Shown: positions 16,276-24,415, counted from the stretch's first letter. The stretch: DNA of 64,000 bases from Prolixibacteraceae bacterium (GCA_003457135.1 DMSQ01000040.1:35148-99147), one strand, 5' to 3'. The notes: generated by a model from the sequence alone, not told the origin. A program made the numbers and translations.

Positions 16276-16480
16276 CCGAAGGTATTGATCGCATCCCGGA
16301 AAAGTAAAGGGTAATACAAGCTCACTTCGATCGGTCACTGAGACGGTCGGTGAGCGCGAAGCAGTCGAACCGAACGTGTCGAAGTGGCCCTTGACTAATT
16401 CCGGTCTGCTCAATTCAGTGTTGGCTCAAAATTAACAGGAGAGCCAGCCTACATAAATCCACAGGGCAGTGGTACAACAA
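16276..16480 (+). ncRNA. Structured leader, copy 4 (ahead of SymE-like gene)
   Basis: Same blocks as copy 1: CCCGGAAAAGTAAAGGG near 16294, CCCTTGACTAATTCCGG near 16387, GGCTC/GAGCC, and the terminal hairpin CCAC-AGGGCA-GTGG at 16459-16472, 8 nt before ATG 16481. A family B repeat occupies the variable loop (about 16321-16388). The stem again differs by compensatory changes. Confidence 0.6.
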
Positions 16481-16660
16481 ATGACAAAAGTGATTAAGCT
16501 TCAACCCGAGTATGTAAAAGGCAAGTACCACGACAATTACCACCAGGTGCCAAAACTCACACTAAAAGGAAACTGGTTGGCCGATGCCGGGTTTCAGCCA
16601 CACCAAACAGTGCATGTCACAGTCGAAAACGGGAAAATGATAATAATTGTAAAAGACTGA
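16481..16660 (+). CDS. SymE-like small protein (AbrB-type fold)
   Basis: A 59-residue protein whose C-terminal 35 residues (P-K-L-T-L-K-G-N-W-L, A-G-F, then hydrophobic strands and GKMIIIV) match the SymE toxin family pattern. SymE proteins are small toxins or nucleoid-associated proteins held down by an antisense RNA at the 5' end. Here the long structured leader is a possible counterpart, which is inference. The ATG at 16481 is preferred to the GTG 12 bp upstream because it keeps the 8-nt spacing from the leader hairpin seen in the other copies. The next gene follows after 3 bp. Confidence 0.75.
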   Translation: MTKVIKLQPEYVKGKYHDNYHQVPKLTLKGNWLADAGFQPHQTVHVTVENGKMIIIVKD

Positions 16661-16663
16661 GAC

Positions 16664-17410
16664 ATGGAAAAACAGAAAAGCTTTGCCCAGTACATGCAGC
16701 AGTTGGCGCGTCGGAACAGCATCAGTAACGTATTCAGCGACTTCTTGGAAATGGCAGTTTGCGCCCTGTCGCTGGGAGCTATGGAAAATCGGTACCTCGA
16801 AATAGTACGCGGATATGATAAACCCGAAGCCTACCTCATGACAGAAGCATTTGGCGCACTGGTCATCGAAATGGATAACAACGGCGAAGGATTACGCGAT
16901 GTATTTGGCGATTTCTTCATGGAGCACATCAGCTTTGGACATAACGGACAGTTCTTCACACCCGAACCAATTTGCGACCTTATGGCACTACTTAATGATC
17001 CTATCAGCTTTGGCGACCGCATTCTCGATTGCGCCTGTGGAAGTGGACGCATACTGATGGCAGCCGCTAAGATCAACCGCAATGCACTGTTTTACGGAGC
17101 CGATATCGACCGTAACTGTTGTATGATGTGCCTGATAAACATGTGCCTGAACGGAATGTTTGGCGAAGTAGCTTGGATGAACTCACTATCAAATCAATTC
17201 TACGGAGCTTGGCAGGTGCAACTTCATCCCACCGGCAAAGGATTATACATTTTACCAATCACCGAATCCGAAAGCCAAATCGTACTTAAAATGCCCAAAA
17301 ATGTAACACGCAACCCGCAATCCGTAACAATTTCGGAAATTTCCGAACAAACAGATATTCTCGACGATTTACTTATTCAAAACAAAACACAGCAGCTAAA
17401 ATTATTTTAA
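16664..17410 (+). CDS. N6-adenine DNA methylase-like protein lacking the catalytic NPPY/F motif
   Basis: A 248-residue protein resembling HsdM-type methylases. Residues 105-112 give GQFFTPE (the conserved G-Q-x-x-T-P), residues 128-140 DRILDCACGSGR form the SAM-binding motif I, and YGADID follows. The region where NPPF or NPPY should appear reads MNSLSNQFYGAW, with no Asn-Pro-Pro, so methyl transfer to adenine is doubtful. It is about half the length of HsdM. It is probably co-expressed with the SymE-like gene (3 bp apart). Confidence 0.75.
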   Translation: MEKQKSFAQYMQQLARRNSISNVFSDFLEMAVCALSLGAMENRYLEIVRGYDKPEAYLMTEAFGALVIEMDNNGEGLRDVFGDFFMEHISFGHNGQFFTPEPICDLMALLNDPISFGDRILDCACGSGRILMAAAKINRNALFYGADIDRNCCMMCLINMCLNGMFGEVAWMNSLSNQFYGAWQVQLHPTGKGLYILPITESESQIVLKMPKNVTRNPQSVTISEISEQTDILDDLLIQNKTQQLKLF

Positions 17411-17461
17411 AAACAAAAAAAGTAGGATATCGAATAAGCTCTCCGCAGCTATGGAACGAAT

Positions 17462-17488
17462 GCCTCGCAAAAATGTGAGGCTTTTTTT
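17462..17488 (+). terminator. Intrinsic terminator
   Basis: GCCTCGCA and TGTGAGGC (one G-U pair) around an A-rich loop, then seven T. Confidence 0.9.
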
Positions 17489-17545
17489 CTACCTAAATCG
17501 CAAATCGTAAATGAATAAATTGTAAATCTCTTTATCTTTACCCCC

Positions 17546-17644
17546 GCACAACACTTTTATCCATTATTCCCTCAAGGACAGAACGGGTCACACTTTTGGC
17601 CCTTTCTGTCTTATATACATTTATCCTTGAGGGTAGTGTTGTGC
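17546..17644. repeat. 99-bp nested inverted repeat
   Basis: Left arm blocks GCACAACAC, CCCTCAAGGA and GACAGAA reappear inverted on the right as TTCTGTC, TCCTTGAGGG and GTGTTGTGC. The spacers between blocks differ on each side, so it is an inverted duplication with insertions. It lies just upstream of a small coiled-coil gene and could be a leader hairpin or a protein-binding site. Confidence 0.65.
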
Positions 17645-17667
17645 AAATTAAGATGGGAGGGGCTTTT

Positions 17668-17823
17668 ATGATACGCGCAACCGATATCCGTCAACAACTC
17701 ATTGAACTCCGTCATCTCGAGGAAGCTGCACGGGTTCAATTCGATCAGGCCAAAAACCAACTTCTCCGCATCAAACGCAAAATAAAAGAACTCGAAAAAC
17801 TTTTATCCCCACCCGAAAATTGA
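17668..17823 (+). CDS. Small coiled-coil protein, 51 residues
   Basis: A short, highly helical protein rich in Glu, Gln, Lys and Leu (a heptad-like pattern from IRQQLIELRHLEEAA onward) ending in a Pro-rich tail. A purine-rich GGGAGGGG lies 5 bp before ATG 17668, which favours this start over the ATG at 17653. It sits between the nested inverted repeat and the glycosylation operon. Function unknown. Confidence 0.5.
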   Translation: MIRATDIRQQLIELRHLEEAARVQFDQAKNQLLRIKRKIKELEKLLSPPEN

Positions 17824-17863
17824 TTTTACTGAAAACTGCGACTGACCACTGACCACTTCTCCT

Positions 17864-17898
17864 GTCCTTTCCCTGCCTGCTAAAATTCTGAAAATTTG
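17864..17898 (+). promoter_or_regulatory. Candidate phage late promoter 3 (glycosylation operon)
   Basis: GTCCTTT at 17864-17870, 20 bp, then AAAATTTG at 17891-17898. An operator-like inverted repeat (17883-17920) overlaps the -7 box and ends at the start codon. Confidence 0.65.
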
Positions 17899-17920
17899 AT
17901 CTGATCAAACTTCAGAATTT
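17883..17920. promoter_or_regulatory. Operator-like inverted repeat at the glycosyltransferase start
   Basis: Perfect arms AAATTCTGAA (17883-17892) and TTCAGAATTT (17911-17920) enclose TTGATC/GATCAA. It overlaps the -7 box and abuts ATG 17921, so it could bind a repressor or fold in the mRNA and hide the start. Confidence 0.6.
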
Positions 17921-19801
17921 ATGAAAATAGCCTTTCTTATTGGCACCAACGACATTGGCGGTGCCGAATTCGTTTCATACCACCACGTTTTAATGGCATA
18001 TCGAAACGGCCTGGATGTGATTGTGCTCAGTGGTACAACCGGTAAATTTTACGATTTAATTAAAGCTGCAGGTGTACGCATCGTGGTAGTTGGCCTCTGT
18101 CCTGAAAGTAAAATCATTGAACCATTTTTGATTGGTTGCGATGTCGTTTTTAACTGCAATGCCGGTGGCATGATGCCAGCTGTAACGTCGTTAAAACAAA
18201 AACTTGGATTCAGGTATTTAACCATTTTGCATACCCAAATCGACCATATTTATGCGCAGGTGCTAAAGTATGATCAGTTTACCGACGGGTACTATGCCAT
18301 TCATCAAAAAATAGTGGATTCATTTACCAGTTGGGATGGTATCGATGCCCGAAAATTTATGGTCATACCCAACTGTGTCGATGTTGATCTGATTGATAAA
18401 GCATCACACATCAACCGGTCTTCGATTAGAAAAAGCTTCGGGTTTACCAGTCAGGATTTTGTAATAGGAATGATTACGCGCGTTGCCCAGGATAAAAATA
18501 TTCTCGATGCCCTTAAAATAATCAGGCAGCTTCCCATAACCCTAAATGCGAAATTACTGATCGTTGGCGGTCCTTCAGAAAATATACAAAGCCAGAATTA
18601 TTTCAAAAAAGTAAACACATACATTCAAGGCGACATTCGGCTCCGGAAAATTATTAAAATTACGGGTAACCTTGAAATGGAGAAGGTGTATCAAACCATG
18701 CAGGCTTTTGATCTTGGCCTGAATTGTTCACCATCCGAAGGTTTGCCAATTGCGCTGCTCGAAATGATGGCTGCCGGTATTTGTTGTGTCATGCCTGGCG
18801 TTGGAGATATCCCCGGTGTGCTTACCTCAAGAGGTATTGTTATTTCAATCCGGCAGCGGTACGAAGCCCGTGAAATATTTGCCGATCCCTGCTATACTCA
18901 GCAGGAAATTCATCTATTTGTCACCGCTATTTCTTCACTTTATAAGAATACCACGAACATAAAGCAATTGGCCAATGCTGCCCGGAAGTTTATTTGCCAA
19001 AACAGAAGTTTAAAATACCAGGAAATCGAATTTCTTAAATTCTTAAACGGAACCCCGAACCCGCAACCTGCAACCCGTAACGCGGATTTTCAAAAAGTAA
19101 GTGTCCTTATGCCAACCCGTGATCCAAACGAAGAATGGATCGAATTGGCTATTGACAGTGTACTGAAGCAAAACTATGCCGGAGAAATGGAACTGGTCAT
19201 TGTCAATCACGATTCCAGGTTAAGTAAATCATCCATAATTAAAAAACTGGCCGAACAAAAAACAAATCCTGAAAGACCTGTGATTTACCACGAAGTTGAC
19301 AATGATACCCTTCAGTTTTCAGAAGTGCTCGACGTTGGCGTATCGCTTTGCAGTGGTGAAATTATTGTGCGGATGGATCACGACGACATTGCCAATACCC
19401 GGCTCATCACGACCCTGGTTAATTTTATGTTTGAGAATCCTCAAATTAGTGTTTGCGGCGTTCAGCTTCAGTTTTTTGGCGCCAAACAACTCATTACACA
19501 TCACCCCGAACGGGTCACCAGGCAACTGGCTGCCAACATGCCCAATCATTGGTTTGTCAACCACCCAGGCGTTGCCATGCGAAAAGCTGCCCTGCTAAAA
19601 GTCGGCGGTTATGGTTACACCAAACAGGGATGGGCCGAAGATTATCACCTGTGGTGTAAGTTTTTAAAAGCCGGTTATATCATCGCCAATCTTCCTGATG
19701 TTTTAATCCGTTACCGTGTTTACGAAAAAGAAGGCCGCCGCCCCGAAGGCTATCACGAATTTTTGGCAAGGGAAAAGAAAGAATTAAAAATTGACAATTA
19801 G
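17921..19801 (+). CDS. Two-domain glycosyltransferase (GT4 plus GT2)
   Basis: A 626-residue fusion. Residues 1-375 are a GT-B (GT4-like) enzyme: an N-terminal glycine-rich loop near GTNDIGGAE, and the C-terminal donor-binding signature SPSEGLPIALLEMMAAG. Residues about 392-626 are a GT-A (GT2-like) enzyme: VSVLMPTRDPNEEWI, the metal-binding DHDD at RMDHDDIA, and AEDYHLWCKF with the likely catalytic acid. The join (about residues 377-390, reading GTPNPQPATRNA) is encoded by a heptamer array. Together with the next gene it probably builds a glycan on virion proteins or host polysaccharide. Confidence 0.85.
   Translation: MKIAFLIGTNDIGGAEFVSYHHVLMAYRNGLDVIVLSGTTGKFYDLIKAAGVRIVVVGLCPESKIIEPFLIGCDVVFNCNAGGMMPAVTSLKQKLGFRYLTILHTQIDHIYAQVLKYDQFTDGYYAIHQKIVDSFTSWDGIDARKFMVIPNCVDVDLIDKASHINRSSIRKSFGFTSQDFVIGMITRVAQDKNILDALKIIRQLPITLNAKLLIVGGPSENIQSQNYFKKVNTYIQGDIRLRKIIKITGNLEMEKVYQTMQAFDLGLNCSPSEGLPIALLEMMAAGICCVMPGVGDIPGVLTSRGIVISIRQRYEAREIFADPCYTQQEIHLFVTAISSLYKNTTNIKQLANAARKFICQNRSLKYQEIEFLKFLNGTPNPQPATRNADFQKVSVLMPTRDPNEEWIELAIDSVLKQNYAGEMELVIVNHDSRLSKSSIIKKLAEQKTNPERPVIYHEVDNDTLQFSEVLDVGVSLCSGEIIVRMDHDDIANTRLITTLVNFMFENPQISVCGVQLQFFGAKQLITHHPERVTRQLAANMPNHWFVNHPGVAMRKAALLKVGGYGYTKQGWAEDYHLWCKFLKAGYIIANLPDVLIRYRVYEKEGRRPEGYHEFLAREKKELKIDN
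19051..19085. repeat. Heptamer array read in frame as an interdomain linker
   Basis: Five 7-bp units starting AAC. 35 bp are translated as the Pro/Asn-rich join between the two glycosyltransferase domains. Confidence 0.6.
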
Positions 19802-19880
19802 ACAATTTACTATTTGCGCCTTGATCAGCGCAATTGGGGTTCAATAGTAAATTGTAAATAGTTAAATTGTAAATAGTTTA
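19797..19880. repeat. Stem-loop repeat element, copy 1
   Basis: Inverted AATTTACTATT and AATAGTAAATT arms flank a GCGC-type inner hairpin, ending in GTAAATn heptamers that touch the next start codon. A close relative lies at 36826-36918. Confidence 0.55.
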
Positions 19881-19882
19881 AG

Positions 19883-20815
19883 ATGAAAAAAATCTACATC
19901 GCCGGTTGTGGCGGAATGCTCGGCGAAGCCTTTTATAAACAGTTCAGCGCCGATTATATACTGAAATGTACCGATAAAGATGTGAACGACGATTGGCTTT
20001 CATTTCTCGATTTCCGCGATTTCAATGCCTATCGTGAAGATGTTTTCAATTTCAATGCCGATTATCTTTTTCACTTGGGAGCATATACCGATCTCGAATT
20101 CTGTGAACACAATCCGGATGAAACATACCTCACCAATACATTGGGCGTCGAAAATGCCGTTTACCTGGCCAACCAATTAAACATTCCAATTCTGTATATC
20201 AGTACTGCCGGAATATTTGATGGCCAAAAAGCATTGTACGACGACTGGGACACACCGAACCCTTTGGGGGTTTATGCCCGCTCGAAATATATGGGCGAAC
20301 GTTTTGTGGTCGAAAATGCAACCCGTTACCTGGTATGCCGTGCCGGATGGATGATGGGCGCCGGTCCGCAAAAAGATAAAAAATTCATTCAAAAACTAAT
20401 GCATCAATTAAAGGACGGCAAAAAAGAACTTTTTGTGGTGAACGATAAAGATGGCACGCCAACCTATACGCACGATTTTGCCAGGACGGTAAGGGCATTG
20501 CTCGAAAAAGAATACTGGGGCCTGTATAATTGTGTGTGCGGAGGCCAAACCAGCCGCTTTGAAGTGGCCCAGGAACTGCTTAGAATAACCGGGCTGCACG
20601 ATCAGGTAAAAATTACCCCGGTAACATCCGACTACTTTAAGCAAACCTATTTTGCCGATCGCCCTGCCTCCGAACGCTTATCAACCCGTAAACTCGATTT
20701 ACGTGCAGTGAATCACATGCGCCCATGGAAAACCGCCCTTCAGGAATACATTTCAGATTACTATAATGGATATCTCACAGCCCCACCCAAACCCTCCCCA
20801 CGGGGTAGAGCTTAA
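19883..20815 (+). CDS. dTDP-4-dehydrorhamnose reductase-like protein (RmlD/RfbD family)
   Basis: A 310-residue extended short-chain dehydrogenase. The N-terminal strand is KKIYIAGCGGMLGEAF (a nucleotide-binding glycine-rich loop), the catalytic Ser is in ISTAGIFDG and the Tyr/Lys pair in YARSKYMGE. Family members reduce dTDP-4-keto sugars to dTDP-rhamnose or related sugars, supplying a glycosyltransferase such as the one upstream. The last residues (LTAPPKPSPRGRA) come from a family A repeat (20777-20812) that has extended the reading frame. Confidence 0.8.
   Translation: MKKIYIAGCGGMLGEAFYKQFSADYILKCTDKDVNDDWLSFLDFRDFNAYREDVFNFNADYLFHLGAYTDLEFCEHNPDETYLTNTLGVENAVYLANQLNIPILYISTAGIFDGQKALYDDWDTPNPLGVYARSKYMGERFVVENATRYLVCRAGWMMGAGPQKDKKFIQKLMHQLKDGKKELFVVNDKDGTPTYTHDFARTVRALLEKEYWGLYNCVCGGQTSRFEVAQELLRITGLHDQVKITPVTSDYFKQTYFADRPASERLSTRKLDLRAVNHMRPWKTALQEYISDYYNGYLTAPPKPSPRGRA
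20777..20812. repeat. Family A repeat forming a C-terminal tail
   Basis: CCCTCCCC/GGGG-type palindrome, read in frame as TAPPKPSPRG at the end of the reductase. Compare 8914-8951. Confidence 0.65.
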
Positions 20816-20828
20816 AATCGCACTGTTC

Positions 20829-20856
20829 GTCGTCATTGCGAGGTACGAAGCAATCT
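20829..20856. repeat. GTCATTGCGAGG...GAAGCAATCT interspersed repeat
   Basis: A short element of a type common in Bacteroidota intergenic DNA. A related one is at about 15612-15655. Confidence 0.55.
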
Positions 20857-20863
20857 ATTTATT

Positions 20864-20898
20864 GTCCTTTTGTTAAAATAAAGCATCTCTGATATTTG
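20864..20898 (+). promoter_or_regulatory. Candidate phage late promoter 4 (portal operon)
   Basis: GTCCTTT at 20864-20870, 20 bp, then GATATTTG at 20891-20898. The first gene starts at 20974. Confidence 0.65.
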
Positions 20899-20923
20899 AA
20901 TCATAAACAATCGAAGCCATTTT

Positions 20924-20960
20924 TCCTCCCTCTCCTTCGGAGAGGGTCGGGGTGAGGCTT
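20924..20960. repeat. Family A repeat in the portal operon leader
   Basis: CCTCCCTCTCC and GGAGAGGGT arms. It lies between the promoter and the first start codon. Confidence 0.55.
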
Positions 20961-20973
20961 CTAACTTTTTACT

Positions 20974-21219
20974 ATGAAACAAATTTTCCTGAAAGCACTT
21001 CGTCACCTGCTCGATCCATTCGACCGGTCTGTCGAGCGTAAACCCTTCGATGTAGTTTACGGCGAAAAAGACGGCACCGTAGTCAATGCACGGGTCGTCT
21101 GCACATCGTCAAATTTCAAAAACGATACGTTCAATTTTAAATATCCCGAAAGTGGCGAGGTTCGCACCGTCCACGCCCAGTTGCTTTTTAATGTTAATGG
21201 TATGGAGGTAATGATATGA
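20974..21219 (+). CDS. Hypothetical small phage protein of the portal operon
   Basis: An 81-residue protein with a basic helical N-terminus (MKQIFLKALRHLLDPFDR) and a beta-rich remainder. Its stop overlaps the start of the portal gene as ATGA, so the two are coupled. No family is recognised. It may assist portal assembly, but only position suggests this. Confidence 0.6.
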   Translation: MKQIFLKALRHLLDPFDRSVERKPFDVVYGEKDGTVVNARVVCTSSNFKNDTFNFKYPESGEVRTVHAQLLFNVNGMEVMI

Positions 21220-22622
21220 AAAACAAGGAAGAAATAATCATGCATTACGACGGAACCACTGCTTATGCAACGGGTACATCTGCCGTTTTTTTGCAAACAT
21301 CCGACTCTTCCAATATGTTCTCAACTCCCGACCGGGATCCTTCCCAAATTGCGGTAAAAGGTCGCGAAAAAGATAATATGCCTAAAATGGTCCCCTGGGG
21401 AACAACCAACGATTTGCCTAAACAAATCATAGAGAAGGCCGGAACTTTGGCACAGATGAATGCCAATCTGTGGTTTAACGTATTGCTCAGTTACGGCGAC
21501 GGCATTAAACCCGTAAAAATTATAGGTGAAGGCGAAACAAAAAAGATTGAATCCTATATCGGGAATGCAGAGGTTGATCGCTTTTTCGAAGAAAACGACA
21601 TGCAATTATACCTGCTCGAACAAATGAGCGACATGCATTGGTTTTTCAATTGTTTCCCCGAAATTATTTTCAATGCAGAGGATGGCGAAAAAAGAAAGAT
21701 CGTGGAGATTAGGAGTAAAGAAGCTTGTTTCTCGCGCTGGAGCGAAATGAACAAAGAAAACGGACGGATTGAATGGCATTATTATTTTGCCTATTGGGGC
21801 GAGAAGACGCCCGGCGACGAATATCCCTGCACTGCAACCAACGTGCTCGATAATTACAGCCCGTTGCGCCATTTGCGTGAACTTATGAAGGAAGATGAAA
21901 AAAAAGCGGTGAAAGCCCGTCGTAACCGGTTTATCGTTCCGGTAAACTTCCCTTCACCAGGTCGCAACTATTATCAGAAGCCCTACTGGTATGCGATTTT
22001 TGCCGGTGGCCTATACGATTTTGCCATGAAGATTATCCCGTTTAAGGATGCCATCATGAAAAATCAGGCATTGATCAATTACATCATCCTGCTCGATCCG
22101 GACTATTTCAAAGAAATATTCCGTCGCGAGAGCATTACCGCCGATAAAGAACAAAAGGCCCGGATCAAAAAAGAATATAAAGACATCAATGATTTCATAA
22201 AGGGCAATGAGAACAGCGGAAAATCGATTATCACCTTCCAGAAAAAAGACCCGCAGGGACAGCCATACCCCATGATCAAAATTGAGGTTGTGAAAAATGA
22301 AATAAAAGATGGCGCCTACATCGAAGACTCGGAAGAAATATCGAACCTGATTGCCTACGGAATGCTAACGCAACCATCGCTGGTAGGTCCATCGCCTGGT
22401 AAAAATAAAACCATTAACGGAACAGAAGCCCGCGAACTGTTCATCATTAAGCAGGCGCTCATGAAACCATTCCGCGACCGGATACTTCGCCCGCTTTACC
22501 TGATCAAATCAATTAACAAGTGGCCTGCCGATCTTCATTTTGTAATCCCCAACCTGGAGCTTACCACGCTCGACAACAATAAAACCGGAAGTGTAACTAA
22601 AGTAAACGACCCAACAAAATGA
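21216..22622 (+). CDS. Portal protein
   Basis: A 468-residue protein with portal features: an extended N-terminus, a long helical middle (about residues 220-350) with WYAIFAGGLYDFAMK and a following run of charged helices, and a C-terminal segment with SNLIAYGMLTQPSLVG and FIIKQALMKPF similar to Bacteroidota phage portals. It should form the dodecameric ring through which DNA is packaged. The next gene overlaps as ATGA. Confidence 0.7.
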   Translation: MKNKEEIIMHYDGTTAYATGTSAVFLQTSDSSNMFSTPDRDPSQIAVKGREKDNMPKMVPWGTTNDLPKQIIEKAGTLAQMNANLWFNVLLSYGDGIKPVKIIGEGETKKIESYIGNAEVDRFFEENDMQLYLLEQMSDMHWFFNCFPEIIFNAEDGEKRKIVEIRSKEACFSRWSEMNKENGRIEWHYYFAYWGEKTPGDEYPCTATNVLDNYSPLRHLRELMKEDEKKAVKARRNRFIVPVNFPSPGRNYYQKPYWYAIFAGGLYDFAMKIIPFKDAIMKNQALINYIILLDPDYFKEIFRRESITADKEQKARIKKEYKDINDFIKGNENSGKSIITFQKKDPQGQPYPMIKIEVVKNEIKDGAYIEDSEEISNLIAYGMLTQPSLVGPSPGKNKTINGTEARELFIIKQALMKPFRDRILRPLYLIKSINKWPADLHFVIPNLELTTLDNNKTGSVTKVNDPTK

Positions 22623-23521
22623 TACTTACCATCGACAACATCAAGGAATATTTGCCGCTAAATTCAATAACCGACGGCTCAAAATACGAACCATTCGAGA
22701 TCCGGGCATTCTTTAAATACCTGCCGAAATACCTGGGCGAAGAAGTGGTTGAACAACTATACGAAGGATTGCTCCTTGTTTCGGACGGTGGGTCAGACGT
22801 GGTTATCTATCCTGAATCTGAAATTTATGAATCGCTGCTCTTGAAGCTCAAACCAGTACTGGCCAACCTAACCATTCTCGAAAGCATTCCGCAGTTTAAC
22901 CTGGTGGCCACCGGATCAGGTTTTGGCATCGTCAGTAATCCCAATCAGGCGCCTGCCAGCATGGAGCGCGTCCGAGATCTGAAAGATTCCTGCCTCCAGG
23001 CTGCCAACGATGGCTTAGACCGGCTGTTGTATTACCTCGAACAAAATGTGGCAACTTATAGCTCCTGGAACAAATCCTGCATCAATACCGGAAGTTTGAT
23101 TCCTTCAGCTTCAGTGTTCGATCAGTTCATTGATATCAGCTGCAGTCGTCGCCGCTTTGTCGATCTAAAAAGGCACATTAACTTCGAGGAACTAACCACG
23201 TTTACCAACGTATTCAGCGCCGAATTTCTGACCGAATTACGTGACGGAAACGATATCGCTGTTAAACCGCTTATTCAGCAGGCATTGGCACTAAAAGCAG
23301 AAATTCATTTTCAGGCATCAGTAGACCCGGTGGGCGATCATTCGTTTTTGCTCAATAAATATCTTACCGCATTAAGTGTTGCGCTCTCGTATTTGCGAAA
23401 TAACCTCGATACCTATACAACCTATGCCGACAACGCCTACGAAGCCCCTTTTGACAATGCCACTGCTACCGATGACGATGGCGATGCTTACGGCTTTTTT
23501 ATTGGAGGAATAACCGGATGA
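22619..23521 (+). CDS. Head-tail connector region protein
   Basis: A 300-residue protein coupled to the portal gene and to the next gene by ATGA overlaps. It starts ILTIDNIKEYLPLNS and has two helical regions separated by an acidic central region. The size and position after the portal fit an adaptor or head-completion role in Bacteroidota siphophages. No catalytic motif is seen. Confidence 0.6.
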   Translation: MILTIDNIKEYLPLNSITDGSKYEPFEIRAFFKYLPKYLGEEVVEQLYEGLLLVSDGGSDVVIYPESEIYESLLLKLKPVLANLTILESIPQFNLVATGSGFGIVSNPNQAPASMERVRDLKDSCLQAANDGLDRLLYYLEQNVATYSSWNKSCINTGSLIPSASVFDQFIDISCSRRRFVDLKRHINFEELTTFTNVFSAEFLTELRDGNDIAVKPLIQQALALKAEIHFQASVDPVGDHSFLLNKYLTALSVALSYLRNNLDTYTTYADNAYEAPFDNATATDDDGDAYGFFIGGITG

Positions 23522-24345
23522 ACGAAATAAACCTTCACCTGCCCAAATGGAACGAACTCACCCGTAAACAGTTGTTGTATATCTGCCAACTGTTCCGGAA
23601 CGGATTCGACCAAAATACTTTTCGGCTCAAGGCATTTCTGAACCTTACGGGAATTAAGGCGCTACCTCAGAAAATCGAAAAGGATCAGGTGTACTGGGCA
23701 TTCAAAAAACGAAAAGAAGTATTTTGGTTAACCGACATGGAATTAACCTGGTTTCTTCAATTTGTCAATTACCTGACCGAAAATTGCAGGTTAACCGTCA
23801 ATCTGTTTCCGTCATTCCGTATTGGCATTCGTCGTTACTGGGGTCCATGTAAAGAATGCCGTAATATTTCGTGGAAAGAATTCATTCATGCCGAAGGCCA
23901 GTTTTTTGCATATAATAACGCCAAATCACAGCGCAAAGTTTTTTACCTGAATATGCTTTGTGCAGTTTTGTATCGTCCGCAGCAACCGCATTATCACCCC
24001 ATGAGGCCCGATTATAACGGAGATCGTCGTCAGCCGTTTAATGATTTTGTCTATCCGCGCCGTGCAAACCGATTCCGTTTGCTTTCAATGAATAAACGTT
24101 ATGCCATTTATACCTTCTATGCCGGTTGCCGCAATGCCATGGTCGAAGCTCATCCGCAGGTGTTTAAGCCTTCAGGCGTTTCATCCGAAGCCCCGGCAAG
24201 TCCGGTAAAAGGTTTTATCCAATTGGTATCAGATCTTAATCAGGGCGACGTCACTAAAAACGAACAGATTTTCAACTCACCGGGATGGGATGTTTTAGAC
24301 CTGCTCGAACGAATGATCGAAAAACAAAAACCAGTGAAAAAATAA
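23518..24345 (+). CDS. Hypothetical phage protein of the connector cluster
   Basis: A 275-residue basic protein rich in Arg, Phe, Tyr and Trp, with an N-terminal LHLPKWNELTRKQLLYICQLF. It has a Cys pair near residue 117 (PCKEC) and an overall helical character. It is coupled to the upstream gene. Position suggests a structural or assembly role. No family is recognised. Confidence 0.6.
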   Translation: MNEINLHLPKWNELTRKQLLYICQLFRNGFDQNTFRLKAFLNLTGIKALPQKIEKDQVYWAFKKRKEVFWLTDMELTWFLQFVNYLTENCRLTVNLFPSFRIGIRRYWGPCKECRNISWKEFIHAEGQFFAYNNAKSQRKVFYLNMLCAVLYRPQQPHYHPMRPDYNGDRRQPFNDFVYPRRANRFRLLSMNKRYAIYTFYAGCRNAMVEAHPQVFKPSGVSSEAPASPVKGFIQLVSDLNQGDVTKNEQIFNSPGWDVLDLLERMIEKQKPVKK

Positions 24346-24356
24346 CCCACTTCTGG

Positions 24357-24415
24357 CTTCGATACGCTACGCTGCTCAGCCAGCGCTACTCCCTGAGCAG
24401 CGTAGCGTGTCGAAG
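24357..24415. repeat. Family B hairpin repeat
   Basis: A 23-bp stem with one G-T pair (arm beginning CTTCGATACGCTACGCTGCT) and a 13-base loop. Related elements are at 14721, 15596, 16321, 24953, 28606 and 48870. Confidence 0.75.
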
